Part shown: piece after piece, positions 46,501 through 55,043 of the stretch
How positions within the stretch are numbered: the first letter of the stretch is position 1
How the letters are laid out: each line of letters begins with the position of its first letter
Assembly (NCBI GenBank): GCA_964442075.1
Contig: CAYTWH010000004.1
Span: forward strand, 62,001 to 126,000
Source of the DNA: CAYTAU01 sp964442075
Lineage (GTDB): Bacteria; Bacteroidota; Bacteroidia; Bacteroidales; CAYTAU01
Length of the DNA stretch: 64,000 nt
Direction of reading: 5' to 3'
The notes under the pieces: model-generated
Database searches by the model: none
What the model was told of the DNA's origin: nothing
What the model saw: the letters and a program-made list of their open reading frames with translations, nothing else
Program-made: the position numbers and the translations under genes

Positions 46501-47275
46501 CAATTAAAGTTGAAATAGCTTTTGTGTTATCGGCTTTTATTTCATAATAGTAAATACCGCTGGGATATTTTTCATTTAACTTATAGCTAATGATTCTTTT
46601 ATTGAGAACTTCAAATGTATCTACAAATAAAATTTCACCATTTGAGCAATAAATTACAACAGATGCTTTTCCCGAATATGATTTATCAAGTATCAATTCA
46701 ACAGTCGTTTTTTCCTTAAATGGATTTGGATAGGCTTTAATATTATTAGCAATATCCAATGATTCAACCTTTACTGATAATCCTGTATTGGCAAGTGGAA
46801 ACCATTGTGGATAATACCATTCATATTCAAAAACACTTGTGTCGGAAATACAAAATATTGAGTGATCGGTGCTGCTTCCTTTGCCAAATGCCGAAATACC
46901 AGATAATTGAACAGTATCATTTTTTCTAATTAAACCAGCATTAGATAAGGCATACCACTCTTCAGAATACCAATTATAATTATAAACTGCTGTATCAGCA
47001 ATAATGTATATACCACTTGTATAACTTGTTCCAGTATCGGCAACAGCAAGGTCAAGAATATTAATATTGCCGCTTATGTTTGGTAAGCCAGTCATTATTA
47101 GCGGGAACCATTCCTGGAAATAATAACTATAACGATAAACAGTAGTGCTTGTTGCTCCGTAAATTCCTGTGTTGTTATAGGTTTCCCCTTCAAACATTGC
47201 TATATGCTTAATATTTTGTGAAAAAGAAGAAAAACAGAACAGTAAGAAAATTGTAAAAAGAATAAATGGTTTCAT
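46493..47275 (-). CDS. T9SS type A cargo protein with three aromatic repeats
   Basis: This 260-residue protein has a signal peptide (MKPFILFTIFLLFCFSSFSQ). Three ~45-residue units follow, each with an aromatic motif: YRYSYYFQEWFPLIMTGL, YNYNWYSEEWYALSNAGL and FEYEWYYPQWFPLANTGL. A T9SS type A domain completes it (IKAYPNPFKEKTTVELILDKSYSGKASVVIYCSNGE...SGIYYYEIKADNTKAISTLIVN). The repeats look like a small carbohydrate- or peptide-binding beta structure rich in Tyr and Trp; I know no family name. It is probably secreted to the surface or medium. Confidence 0.8.
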   Translation of the reverse strand: MKPFILFTIFLLFCFSSFSQNIKHIAMFEGETYNNTGIYGATSTTVYRYSYYFQEWFPLIMTGLPNISGNINILDLAVADTGTSYTSGIYIIADTAVYNYNWYSEEWYALSNAGLIRKNDTVQLSGISAFGKGSSTDHSIFCISDTSVFEYEWYYPQWFPLANTGLSVKVESLDIANNIKAYPNPFKEKTTVELILDKSYSGKASVVIYCSNGEILFVDTFEVLNKRIISYKLNEKYPSGIYYYEIKADNTKAISTLIVN

Positions 47276-47383
47276 ATATTTTTAATTTGTTTATATTTTT
47301 TTATCAATAATAACAAAAATATTGCCAGTTTTGTCTATTATATTAATTTTTCAGATATTTACAGATAATTAAATTTCGACAAT

Positions 47384-48952
47384 ATGAAGTACAAAAAATT
47401 ACTAATAATATTATTTTCTGTCTTATACATTACTAATCTTTTTTCGCAAGACAAATACTGGGTATGTTTCACTGATAAAAAAGATAGTAAATTTAATCCT
47501 TTTACTTATTTTGATGTAAAAGCTATTGAAAGAAGAATTAAAAATAATATTTCGTTATATGATTCAACAGATTTTCCTTTAAATAATAATTACATTTCAA
47601 AAGTAAGTGAAGTATCCGAAGAAATAACATCAGAAACTCGTTGGTTTAATGCTGTTGCTGTTTGGGCATATCCAGATCAAATTGAAAAAATTAAGCAATT
47701 GTCTTTTGTAAAACAAGTAATACCAATATATTATCAGTCTGTTCTTGCAGAGATAAAAACAAAAGATAATCCAAAAAAGTATGATGAAACCATATTGTCA
47801 GGACAAACCGAAAGAATGGAAATGAGTATTTTTGAAAAACACAACATTACGGGTAAAGGTCTGAGAATAGCAATATTTGACGGGGGTTTTCCAACAGTTG
47901 ATGTAAACCCTGCCTTTGAGCATATAAGAAAAGAAAAAAGAATTATTAAAACTTATGATTTTACAAAGAAAAAAGAATTTGTATATAGTTATGTTTCTCA
48001 CGGAACAAATGTATTATCATGTATAGCGGGGATTATTGACGGGAAAAAAATTGGAATGGCTGTTGATGCAGAATTTTTGCTTGCTCGTACCGAAATTGTA
48101 AGAGAGCCTTTTAGCGAAGAAGAAAATTGGCTTGCAGCAGTTGAATGGGCTGATAAAAACGGAGCAGATGTTATAAACAGCTCTTTGGGTTATACACATC
48201 AAAGATATTTTTATCGCGATATGGATGGAAAAACATGCTTTGTAACAAGAGCCGCAAATCTTGCAGCAGCAAAAGGAATTTTTGTTGTTAATGCAGCAGG
48301 AAATGAGGGCTCAGGAAAATGGAAATTTATTGGTGCTCCGGCAGATGCCGATAGTGCTTTATCTATAGGTGGTATAAATCCCGCAACAGATTATCATACA
48401 TCATTTAGTTCTTACGGACCAACTTTCGACAAACGCATGAAACCAAATGTTTGTGCTTATGGGCATGTTGTTGCAGCAGGGAAAAATGGTTTGCACGAAA
48501 CTCAAGGTACTTCGTTTGCAAGTCCGTTGGTGGCAGGTTTTGTTGCCTGTGCATGGCAAACAAACAGGAGCTTAAATAATATGGAACTGTTTAACGAAAT
48601 TCAAAAGTCTGCCGACCTTTATCCCTATTACGATTATGCACATGGTTTTGGTGTACCGCAAGCATCTTTCTTTTTTGATAAAGAAAAAAAAGAGCTTGAG
48701 CCAAGTTTTTCTTTTGTTGAAGAAGAAAACAATTTAATAATTATGATAAATAAAGATATGATAGATTCAACAGGCAATAATTATTTGTTTTATCATATAG
48801 AAAATGAAGAAGGAATTTTAGATTATTATACTCTGATAGATGTTTATCAGGAACGTGCAGCAATAATTTCTCTTTCTGATTTGAAAGGGAATAAAACAAT
48901 AAGAGCACATTATAAAAAATATACAGCAGAATTTGAGCTTAGTAAAAATTAA
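47384..48952 (+). CDS. Secreted subtilisin-like serine protease (S8), no T9SS tail
   Basis: This 522-residue protease has a signal peptide (about 1-22) and a prodomain with an SPI-like segment (NAVAVWAYPDQIEKIKQLSFVKQVIPIYYQ). The catalytic domain has Asp166 (IAIFDGGFP), His206 (YVSHGTNVLS) and Ser377 (QGTSFASPLVAG). The tail is a short beta domain ending FELSKN without a T9SS signature, so it probably stays periplasmic or membrane-associated. A small barrel protein is coded 11 bases downstream and a DMT transporter after that; the three may be one transcript. Confidence 0.9.
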   Translation: MKYKKLLIILFSVLYITNLFSQDKYWVCFTDKKDSKFNPFTYFDVKAIERRIKNNISLYDSTDFPLNNNYISKVSEVSEEITSETRWFNAVAVWAYPDQIEKIKQLSFVKQVIPIYYQSVLAEIKTKDNPKKYDETILSGQTERMEMSIFEKHNITGKGLRIAIFDGGFPTVDVNPAFEHIRKEKRIIKTYDFTKKKEFVYSYVSHGTNVLSCIAGIIDGKKIGMAVDAEFLLARTEIVREPFSEEENWLAAVEWADKNGADVINSSLGYTHQRYFYRDMDGKTCFVTRAANLAAAKGIFVVNAAGNEGSGKWKFIGAPADADSALSIGGINPATDYHTSFSSYGPTFDKRMKPNVCAYGHVVAAGKNGLHETQGTSFASPLVAGFVACAWQTNRSLNNMELFNEIQKSADLYPYYDYAHGFGVPQASFFFDKEKKELEPSFSFVEEENNLIIMINKDMIDSTGNNYLFYHIENEEGILDYYTLIDVYQERAAIISLSDLKGNKTIRAHYKKYTAEFELSKN

Positions 48953-48963
48953 AAAAAACTATT

Positions 48964-49701
48964 ATGAAAAAATTATTAGCAGTATTGATTGTTGCTTTAT
49001 TTTCAAGCACATTATTTAGTCAAGTAGTCCTTTTAGAAGAAGATGTGGCGGGAGATACAATTCCTGAAACATTTGGTCCTAATTTAAAAAACTACAGACA
49101 TTTATATTTTGAGTACGGATTTTTAGCCGATAAACCCGAAGGTACTGGATTAGAAATGTTGTACGGACATTCTCATAACTTTGGTATTGGTTTAAGATAC
49201 AAATATCGCATGACTAACTTTTTGGCACTTGGTTGGGATATTCATATAACAGAATGGACATACAGAATAAAACAAACAGATGATAAGGTATTTCCCAACA
49301 ACATTAAACACAAAAAGGAAAAGCTTACTGTAAATAATCTTGGATTGGAATTTTACACCCGTTTAAATTTTGGGAAAAGAGGAAATCATATAGGAAATTT
49401 TGTTGATTTTGCTGCTTTTGGAAACTATATAACCGGAGCATCGCATTATACTTTAGATGTTTTAGATACTGTTAATGTAAACAATGCTGGAAGAGTACAT
49501 ACAACAAATAAGGACTTAATTTATCTTGAAAACATAAACTATGGTGTTAAATTCAGGATTGGTATTAACCGATATATTATTTCGGCATCATACAGATTGT
49601 CTGATCTGATAAAAGATAATTTTGTTGATTTACCGGAAGCTATTGTTCCCTACCCTGAATTGCCACGATTATTTATTGCATTTCAAATAGGTATTCATTG
49701 A
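48964..49701 (+). CDS. Small outer-membrane beta-barrel protein of unknown function
   Basis: This 245-residue protein has a signal peptide (MKKLLAVLIVALFSSTLFSQ). The rest alternates hydrophobic and polar residues in strands (HNFGIGLRYKYRMTNFLALGWDIHITEWTYRI, YGVKFRIGINRYIISASYRLSDLI), typical of an 8-10-stranded barrel. The C-terminus ends PRLFIAFQIGIH. It is coded 11 bases after the S8 protease and overlaps the next gene's TTG start by 4 bases. Confidence 0.7.
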   Translation: MKKLLAVLIVALFSSTLFSQVVLLEEDVAGDTIPETFGPNLKNYRHLYFEYGFLADKPEGTGLEMLYGHSHNFGIGLRYKYRMTNFLALGWDIHITEWTYRIKQTDDKVFPNNIKHKKEKLTVNNLGLEFYTRLNFGKRGNHIGNFVDFAAFGNYITGASHYTLDVLDTVNVNNAGRVHTTNKDLIYLENINYGVKFRIGINRYIISASYRLSDLIKDNFVDLPEAIVPYPELPRLFIAFQIGIH

Positions 49702-50588
49702 AAAAAAACAGCTTAGTTAGCCATATTGCTCTGTTGGGTGCAAATCTTATTTATGGGGCAAATTATGTTATTGCAAAAGGAATAATGCCCGATTATTTTC
49801 CCCCTCGGGCAATAGTCTTTATAAGAATATTTGGGGCTTTAATATTATTTTGGTTATTCGGGCTTTTTAATAAAAAAGAAAAAGTTGAAAGAAAAGACCT
49901 TTTCAAACTGGCTTTTTGTGCAGTGTTTGGAGTTGCCCTTAATCAAACAATATTTTTTGAAGGGCTAAACCTTACAACTCCTATAAATTCATCAATTATA
50001 ATGACCATAAGTCCAATACTTGTATTGGTGTTTTCGTATTTTATAATTAAAGATAAAATAACATTATATAAGATAATTGGTATTATGGCTGGTGGCAGTG
50101 GTGCTGCCTTACTTATATTAAATCAGGGAAATATTTCGTTTAGCTCAGATACTTTTGTGGGCAATCTTTTTATTGTTATTAATGCTTCCTCATTTGCATT
50201 ATATCTGGTGCTTGTAAAACCCTTAATGATGAAATACAGCCCATGGACAATTTTAAAATGGATATTTCTGTTTGGCTTTATTTATATTCTACCATTTAGC
50301 CTACATAAAATATATAGTGTTGATTATAGCTCAATACCAAATAGTGCATGGCTTTCAATTTTATATATTATTTTGGGTGCAACTTTTTTGGGATACTTAC
50401 TTTATAACTTTGCCTTAAAACACATTAGCCCGCTTATTGCCGGAACATATATTTATCTGCAACCACTGTTTGCATCAATAATAGCAATTAGCATAGGGCA
50501 GGATGTATTATCTTTTAATGCATCATTATCAGCCATACTAATATTTGCAGGAGTTTATTTTGTTAGTGCTAAAAACAACCAACAATAA
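49698..50588 (+). CDS. EamA/DMT family transporter, TTG start
   Basis: This 296-residue protein has ten predicted membrane helices in two EamA halves (HIALLGANLIYGANYVIAKGIMPDYFPPRAIVFIRIFGALILFWLF ... and FIVINASSFALYLVLVKPLMMKYSPWTILKWIFLFGFI ...). It is a drug/metabolite superfamily exporter with unknown substrate. I choose the TTG at 49698: the family core begins within a few residues, it overlaps the previous stop (TTGA), and no ATG lies nearby. Confidence 0.88.
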   Translation: MKKNSLVSHIALLGANLIYGANYVIAKGIMPDYFPPRAIVFIRIFGALILFWLFGLFNKKEKVERKDLFKLAFCAVFGVALNQTIFFEGLNLTTPINSSIIMTISPILVLVFSYFIIKDKITLYKIIGIMAGGSGAALLILNQGNISFSSDTFVGNLFIVINASSFALYLVLVKPLMMKYSPWTILKWIFLFGFIYILPFSLHKIYSVDYSSIPNSAWLSILYIILGATFLGYLLYNFALKHISPLIAGTYIYLQPLFASIIAISIGQDVLSFNASLSAILIFAGVYFVSAKNNQQ

Positions 50589-50880
50589 GCCAAGCCTAGC
50601 TTATACACAATAAAAATTACAAAAAACGAAGAAATTGAATTTTATATATCAAAAATATCTTGAAATTATTTATGAATATTTAATATCAATGAATAAAGAA
50701 AAGATTAAATTCCCATAGATACGAAAATTCCTACCTGCGGCATAGTTCAGCAGTATTTTATCCTTAATTATACAATAATGCAATTAATTTCTTATCTTTA
50801 TATTCTAAAAAAGGATAAAATTCTTAATATTTGGCAAACATAGTAAAAGCGACACCGCAACAATAAATAAACTTAAAAAT
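50589..50880. other. Intergenic region, no gene recognised
   Basis: These 292 AT-rich bases lie between the DMT transporter and a methyltransferase. No RNA gene, ORF with coding character or terminator is evident. A GC-richer patch, CTACCTGCGGCATAGTTCAG (50731-50750), stands out but forms no clear hairpin. Confidence 0.4.
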
Positions 50881-51729
50881 ATGATAAAACAGATTTATAG
50901 ATTCTTGAACCCAAAATTTCAAAATTTATTTCTTGAGTATAAAGTAGATTTTAAACCAAGATATGGACACGGAAAACCCGCCCATCAGGATTTATTAAGG
51001 ATAATTGATTCAAATCGTGATAATTACAAGGAATTGATTAATACATCTTTATCGCTAAAAGATTCAATTTGGACAATACAAGATTCTAAAAAAGAGACCG
51101 ATTCAATAAAACCTACATGGAATAACGGATTTTTACCAGGGCTTGATATTATTGGGATATATACCTTACTGACAAAGTATAAACCCAAAAAGTACATTGA
51201 GATAGGTTCAGGAAATTCGACAAAAGTTGCCTACAAAGCAAAGACTGAACAAAAATTGGATACTGAAATTATTTCGATTGACCCAATGCCCCGTGCCGAG
51301 ATTGATAATTTAGCGAATAAAGTTATAAGAGAACCATTTGAAGATATTGATTTCAACATATTGGACGAGTTAAATGAAAATGACATTTTATTTGTTGATA
51401 ATTCACACAGGATTCTGCCAAACTCTGATTCAATGGTTTTCTATTTAGAGATATTGCCAAGATTGAAAAAAGGAGTTATAGTTCACATTCATGATATTTA
51501 CTTGCCTTATGATTATCCACAATTTATGTGTAACAGGTTTTATTCAGAGCAATATGGATTAGCAATGTATTTACTAGCAAATCCTAAAAAATACGAGACA
51601 ATTTTACCAAATTATTTCATCTACGAAGACAGTGAGTTATCTGGCTTAATTTCACCGATTTGGAATCACGAGAATCTAAAAAATGTAGAAAAACATGGAG
51701 GTTCATATTGGTTTAAAATAAATGAATAA
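50881..51729 (+). CDS. SAM-dependent methyltransferase, class I
   Basis: This 282-residue cytoplasmic protein has motif I KYIEIGSGNSTKVAYKAK, motif II EIISIDPMPRAEIDNLA, ENDILFVDNSH and GVIVHIHDIYLPYDYP, which fit the Methyltransf_24-like class I group. About 90 N-terminal residues precede the Rossmann core. The aromatic-rich C-terminal part (MCNRFYSEQYGLAMYLLANPKKYETILPNYFIYED) resembles methyltransferases coded in polysaccharide loci, but no glycan genes are near. It stands alone between two unusual intergenic regions and may have been acquired. Confidence 0.75.
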   Translation: MIKQIYRFLNPKFQNLFLEYKVDFKPRYGHGKPAHQDLLRIIDSNRDNYKELINTSLSLKDSIWTIQDSKKETDSIKPTWNNGFLPGLDIIGIYTLLTKYKPKKYIEIGSGNSTKVAYKAKTEQKLDTEIISIDPMPRAEIDNLANKVIREPFEDIDFNILDELNENDILFVDNSHRILPNSDSMVFYLEILPRLKKGVIVHIHDIYLPYDYPQFMCNRFYSEQYGLAMYLLANPKKYETILPNYFIYEDSELSGLISPIWNHENLKNVEKHGGSYWFKINE

Positions 51730-51737
51730 ATAAACTA

Positions 51738-51910
51738 CTGTAAACCACCTTGCCACTTGCTAATACTTCAAGACGTTATTCTTGTGCATAAGGGACTTTC
51801 ACCCTCTGGAAAAATACAACCCATCTTTTGGCTTTTGAAAATAAATTTGTATTTTTAAACTTTTTCTAGAACTTCCAGATGGGTGTGCTCCTGCTCTGCT
51901 GGTCAAACAC
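51738..51910 (-). ncRNA. Structured segment of unknown type, possibly a group II intron 5' remnant
   Basis: Several complementary arms fall in about 170 bases. They are hairpin CAAGA/TCTTG (51769-51773, 51780-51784), hairpin AGGG/CCCT (51791-51794, 51802-51805), arm AAAAATACAA (51810-51819) with TTGTATTTTT (51847-51856), and arm ACCCATCT (51819-51826) with AGATGGGT (51877-51884). The two long pairings interleave, which is pseudoknot order. On the minus strand the AGGG hairpin reads AGGGTGAAAGTCCCT, a phrase common in domain I of bacterial group II introns. No maturase ORF or domain V is present. The orientation and the intron reading are inference. Confidence 0.4.
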
Positions 51911-51915
51911 AATGT

Positions 51916-53028
51916 ATGAAAATAATCTTATTATTAACTGTTCTATTTTTAAGTATTACAGCTTATTCACAAGATAAGATTATAGAGCCTGACAATAAGC
52001 AGAACTTTATCATTTCGGGATTATATGGTAATGGAAAAGTAATTCCTTCAAACAATTTTGTTAGAGGAGATAATTTGCAAGGAAAACCAATTGAAAATTT
52101 TCAGTTTTTTGCACTAAAAGCATTATGGCATAATCCTAATTATTCCGATTGGCAGAAAGTTTACAAAGGTCCATATTATGGTTTTGGACTGGCTATTGGC
52201 AAATTTGATAATCCCAAGGAAATTGGATACCCAATATCCTATTATAGCATTTTAGGAATTCCAATAAAAAGATGGAATAAGCTTGAAATTTACACAGAAT
52301 TCCAATTTGGCATGGAGAGTAATTGGGATTATTATGACCCTATTAGCAACCCTAAAAACAATGTTATTGGAGGAAGCACAACTTTTCGTTTAGATATAGC
52401 CTTAAAAATGTTCTATAGCTTAAGTCCTAAATTGGATTTAGGAGCCGGATTAAATTTCATACATTCTTCTAATGGAGGTTTCAAACAACCTAATAAAGGT
52501 TTTAATCTCTACACTCCTTTTGCTGAATTAAGATACCGTTTTAATAACAGACCGGATTATAAAAACTTGCCTAAAGCAGGTAGAGTTGCCCGTTCAGATG
52601 ATTTATATTTTATGATGGGATTTGGAGATCCTCAGAAAAATTATTTTGCTATTGGTGGTTTATCTGCAATTTATTTTAATCAACTTTCTAATGTTTCAAA
52701 AATAGGATTAGGTACCGATCTTAATTATTGGGATGGACTGAATAACAATTCTGATGAAACAACAGAAACCCGGAATATTGATAATTTAACAATTGGATTA
52801 ATATTACAACCCGAAGTAATAGTTAACAGATTAACTCTGCTTGGTGGAATTGGCATATATGCAAGACATCTGGATTATGGTAACTTTATAAAAGCCTATC
52901 AACGCTTAGGAGTAAGATGCGAAATATATAAAAACTGCTCTATTGGTGTTAATGTAAGAGGAGTTGATTTTATACGTGCTGAATTTTTTGAGTTTAACTT
53001 AGGTTATAGTATTAGATGGATGAAGTAA
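51916..53028 (+). CDS. Lipid A deacylase (PagL) / acyloxyacyl hydrolase-like outer-membrane protein
   Basis: This gene codes for 370 residues from ATG 51916, which opens a signal peptide (MKIILLLTVLFLSITAYSQ); the frame is open from 51883 but that part belongs to the structured segment upstream. The motif GLNFIHSSNGGFKQPNKGFNLYTPFAELRYRF carries the His-Ser pair and spacing of PagL-type lipid A 3-O-deacylases (acyloxyacyl hydrolase family), beta-barrel enzymes that trim lipid A acyl chains. The protein is about twice the length of Pseudomonas PagL, with a second strand-rich half, as is common in Bacteroidota relatives. Activity is not proven by the motif alone. Confidence 0.75.
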   Translation: MKIILLLTVLFLSITAYSQDKIIEPDNKQNFIISGLYGNGKVIPSNNFVRGDNLQGKPIENFQFFALKALWHNPNYSDWQKVYKGPYYGFGLAIGKFDNPKEIGYPISYYSILGIPIKRWNKLEIYTEFQFGMESNWDYYDPISNPKNNVIGGSTTFRLDIALKMFYSLSPKLDLGAGLNFIHSSNGGFKQPNKGFNLYTPFAELRYRFNNRPDYKNLPKAGRVARSDDLYFMMGFGDPQKNYFAIGGLSAIYFNQLSNVSKIGLGTDLNYWDGLNNNSDETTETRNIDNLTIGLILQPEVIVNRLTLLGGIGIYARHLDYGNFIKAYQRLGVRCEIYKNCSIGVNVRGVDFIRAEFFEFNLGYSIRWMK

Positions 53029-53078
53029 AAACAGTACTGTGGTAACAAAAAACATATGAATAAACAATATTGTTATCC

Positions 53079-55034
53079 TTATTTCTTTCCCCTTTGCTTT
53101 TGAGCTTGTTCAATCCGCTCCATAAACTTTGACTTTTTGGGAACTTTCTTTTTACCAACTTCCAGTTTTTTTAATATTTCTTCATCGTTTGTAAATTTTC
53201 TGAACAAATACATTTGGGTAAATGTAATAAGGTTTGCAAGTAAGTAATAGTAACTTAATGCTGATGCAAAATTATTGAAAAAGAACAAAAACATTATTGG
53301 CATAAAATACATCATTGTTTTCATGCCCGGCATGGATTGTGTTTGAACAGTTTGTTTATTGTTCATCCAGGTATATAGTATAGTAGAAATGGTCATAAGT
53401 AAAGTAAATAAACTTACATGGTCGCCATAGCCAAATGGTACTGTAAACGGTAGATCAATAACAGAATCGTATGCCGAAAGGTCTTCTGCCCAAAGGAAAC
53501 TCTTCTGCCTCAATTCAATTGAAGCAGGGAAAAACCGATAAAGTGCAATGAGTATAGGCATTTGCACCACCATGGGCAGACATCCCCCCATGGGGCTAAC
53601 ACCCACTTTTTTGTACAATGCCATTGTTGCTTTTTGTTTGTCCATCGATTGTGCTTTAGTAAACTTTTTACTTATCTCATCAATCTGTGGTTTAAGTACT
53701 CTCATTTTAGCAGTACTCATGTACGATTTAAAGGTTAATGGCAACAATAACATTTTTAATATTATTGTAAGAATAAGTATTATTAATCCGTAGCTACCTA
53801 TGTAATCCTGTAAGAAATTAAAAACAGGAATTACCATATATCTGTTTATCCATCCTAAAATACCCCAACCCAATCTAACAAGTTTTTCAAGATGCAGATC
53901 AACTTCTGCTCCATTATGATTTACTTTAGAATAATCTTTAAGAGTAGAAAAATGATTTGGTCCGAAATAAAAATCAAAAGGAATATTTGTATTTTCAACA
54001 GAAGAATAAGGAATTGTTATGTCTGCCTTAAAGTGTTTTAAATATGGTTGATCTTCTTCAAATTTAACTTGTTCAACACTTGCATTTGAAATATAATCGT
54101 GAGCTATTAATGCAGATGAAAAAAACTGTTGTTTAAAAGCTATCCATTTTACTTTTGTTGTTAAATCTTCCGTACCACTTTTTTGTTCTGATATATAGTC
54201 AACTTCGTCCTGATAAAATTTATAAAATATTGAAGTATAATTGTTTTCATATTTTGCTCCTTTTTCTTGCTGTGAAACATATATGCTCCAGTTAAAAGTT
54301 AAAAAGTTTGTATTTGATGATATTACATCCTGAAGATTAACAAAATTAATATCAAAACCCGCCATATAATTATCAGGCTTAAGAGTATAAACATATTCCA
54401 TATATTTACCTTCGCCTGCATACAATCTCATTGAAAGAGATTTTTCCTTATCGTCTACAATAATTTCTTTTTCGTTGTCTGATGCAGTAAAATACATATC
54501 ACCGGAAACAATTGTTCTGTTTTGTGAGAAAAACGAAATCCCAAATTCGGTAGAATCGCCGTCAAATAATATCAAAGGTTCTCCATAATACGTTTTATAT
54601 TCTTTTAGCTCAACAGAATACAACCGACCCCCTTTCGATGATATTGTGAGTTTTACTTTGTTATTTTCTAAAATATAAAATTCTTGTGTTCCTTTTCCTG
54701 CATCAGCAAAATATCCGTATTTCTCATTTAGTGATGTGCTGTCAGCAAAATTTAATGCAACAGTATCAATAATATTTGAGTTTTCAATTAAAAATTTAGA
54801 AGAATCAATTGCCGGAATTGCAGTAGAAAGATTTTTAATAGAATCTTCTTTTATAATTCTCTCAGCTTCGGCTAATATATTTTTTTCTTCTACCTGCGCC
54901 AAAGAATCCTGTTTTTTTCTGGCAGATTCAATTTCTGCTTCAGATGGTTTAGTAAATATGCTATAACCAATTATTAATACAAAAATTACAGCTATACCAA
55001 TAACCGTATTCTTATCAATTCCTTTTCCTGCCAT
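53079..55034 (-). CDS. yidC: Membrane protein insertase YidC
   Basis: This 651-residue protein has an N-terminal membrane anchor (NTVIGIAVIFVLIIGYSIF). A large periplasmic domain (about 60-360) follows. The conserved five-helix core includes GWGILGWINRYMVIPVFNFLQDYIGSYGLIILILTIILKMLLLPLTFKSY, KKVGVSPMGGCLPMVVQMPILIALYRFFP and the basic tail KVPKKSKFMERIEQAQKQRGKK. It inserts proteins into the inner membrane with or without Sec. It starts 9 bases after pyrG and is the last gene of the DUF349-TonB receptor-pyrG-yidC unit. Confidence 0.97.
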   Translation of the reverse strand: MAGKGIDKNTVIGIAVIFVLIIGYSIFTKPSEAEIESARKKQDSLAQVEEKNILAEAERIIKEDSIKNLSTAIPAIDSSKFLIENSNIIDTVALNFADSTSLNEKYGYFADAGKGTQEFYILENNKVKLTISSKGGRLYSVELKEYKTYYGEPLILFDGDSTEFGISFFSQNRTIVSGDMYFTASDNEKEIIVDDKEKSLSMRLYAGEGKYMEYVYTLKPDNYMAGFDINFVNLQDVISSNTNFLTFNWSIYVSQQEKGAKYENNYTSIFYKFYQDEVDYISEQKSGTEDLTTKVKWIAFKQQFFSSALIAHDYISNASVEQVKFEEDQPYLKHFKADITIPYSSVENTNIPFDFYFGPNHFSTLKDYSKVNHNGAEVDLHLEKLVRLGWGILGWINRYMVIPVFNFLQDYIGSYGLIILILTIILKMLLLPLTFKSYMSTAKMRVLKPQIDEISKKFTKAQSMDKQKATMALYKKVGVSPMGGCLPMVVQMPILIALYRFFPASIELRQKSFLWAEDLSAYDSVIDLPFTVPFGYGDHVSLFTLLMTISTILYTWMNNKQTVQTQSMPGMKTMMYFMPIMFLFFFNNFASALSYYYLLANLITFTQMYLFRKFTNDEEILKKLEVGKKKVPKKSKFMERIEQAQKQRGKK

Positions 55035-55043
55035 AATAATAAC

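Noticed and set aside
50777..50842. 21-codon ORF MQLISYLYILKK... before the methyltransferase
   Set aside because: It is too short, has no family resemblance and no supporting signal.
51883..51915. Upstream extension of the PagL-like gene (residues MCSCSAGQTQC)
   Set aside because: It overlaps the structured segment, lacks signal-peptide character, and the inner ATG gives a standard signal peptide.
53041..53078. GGTAACAA...TTGTTATCC between the PagL-like gene and yidC as a terminator
   Set aside because: The arms are bulged and separated by about 20 bases; not convincing.
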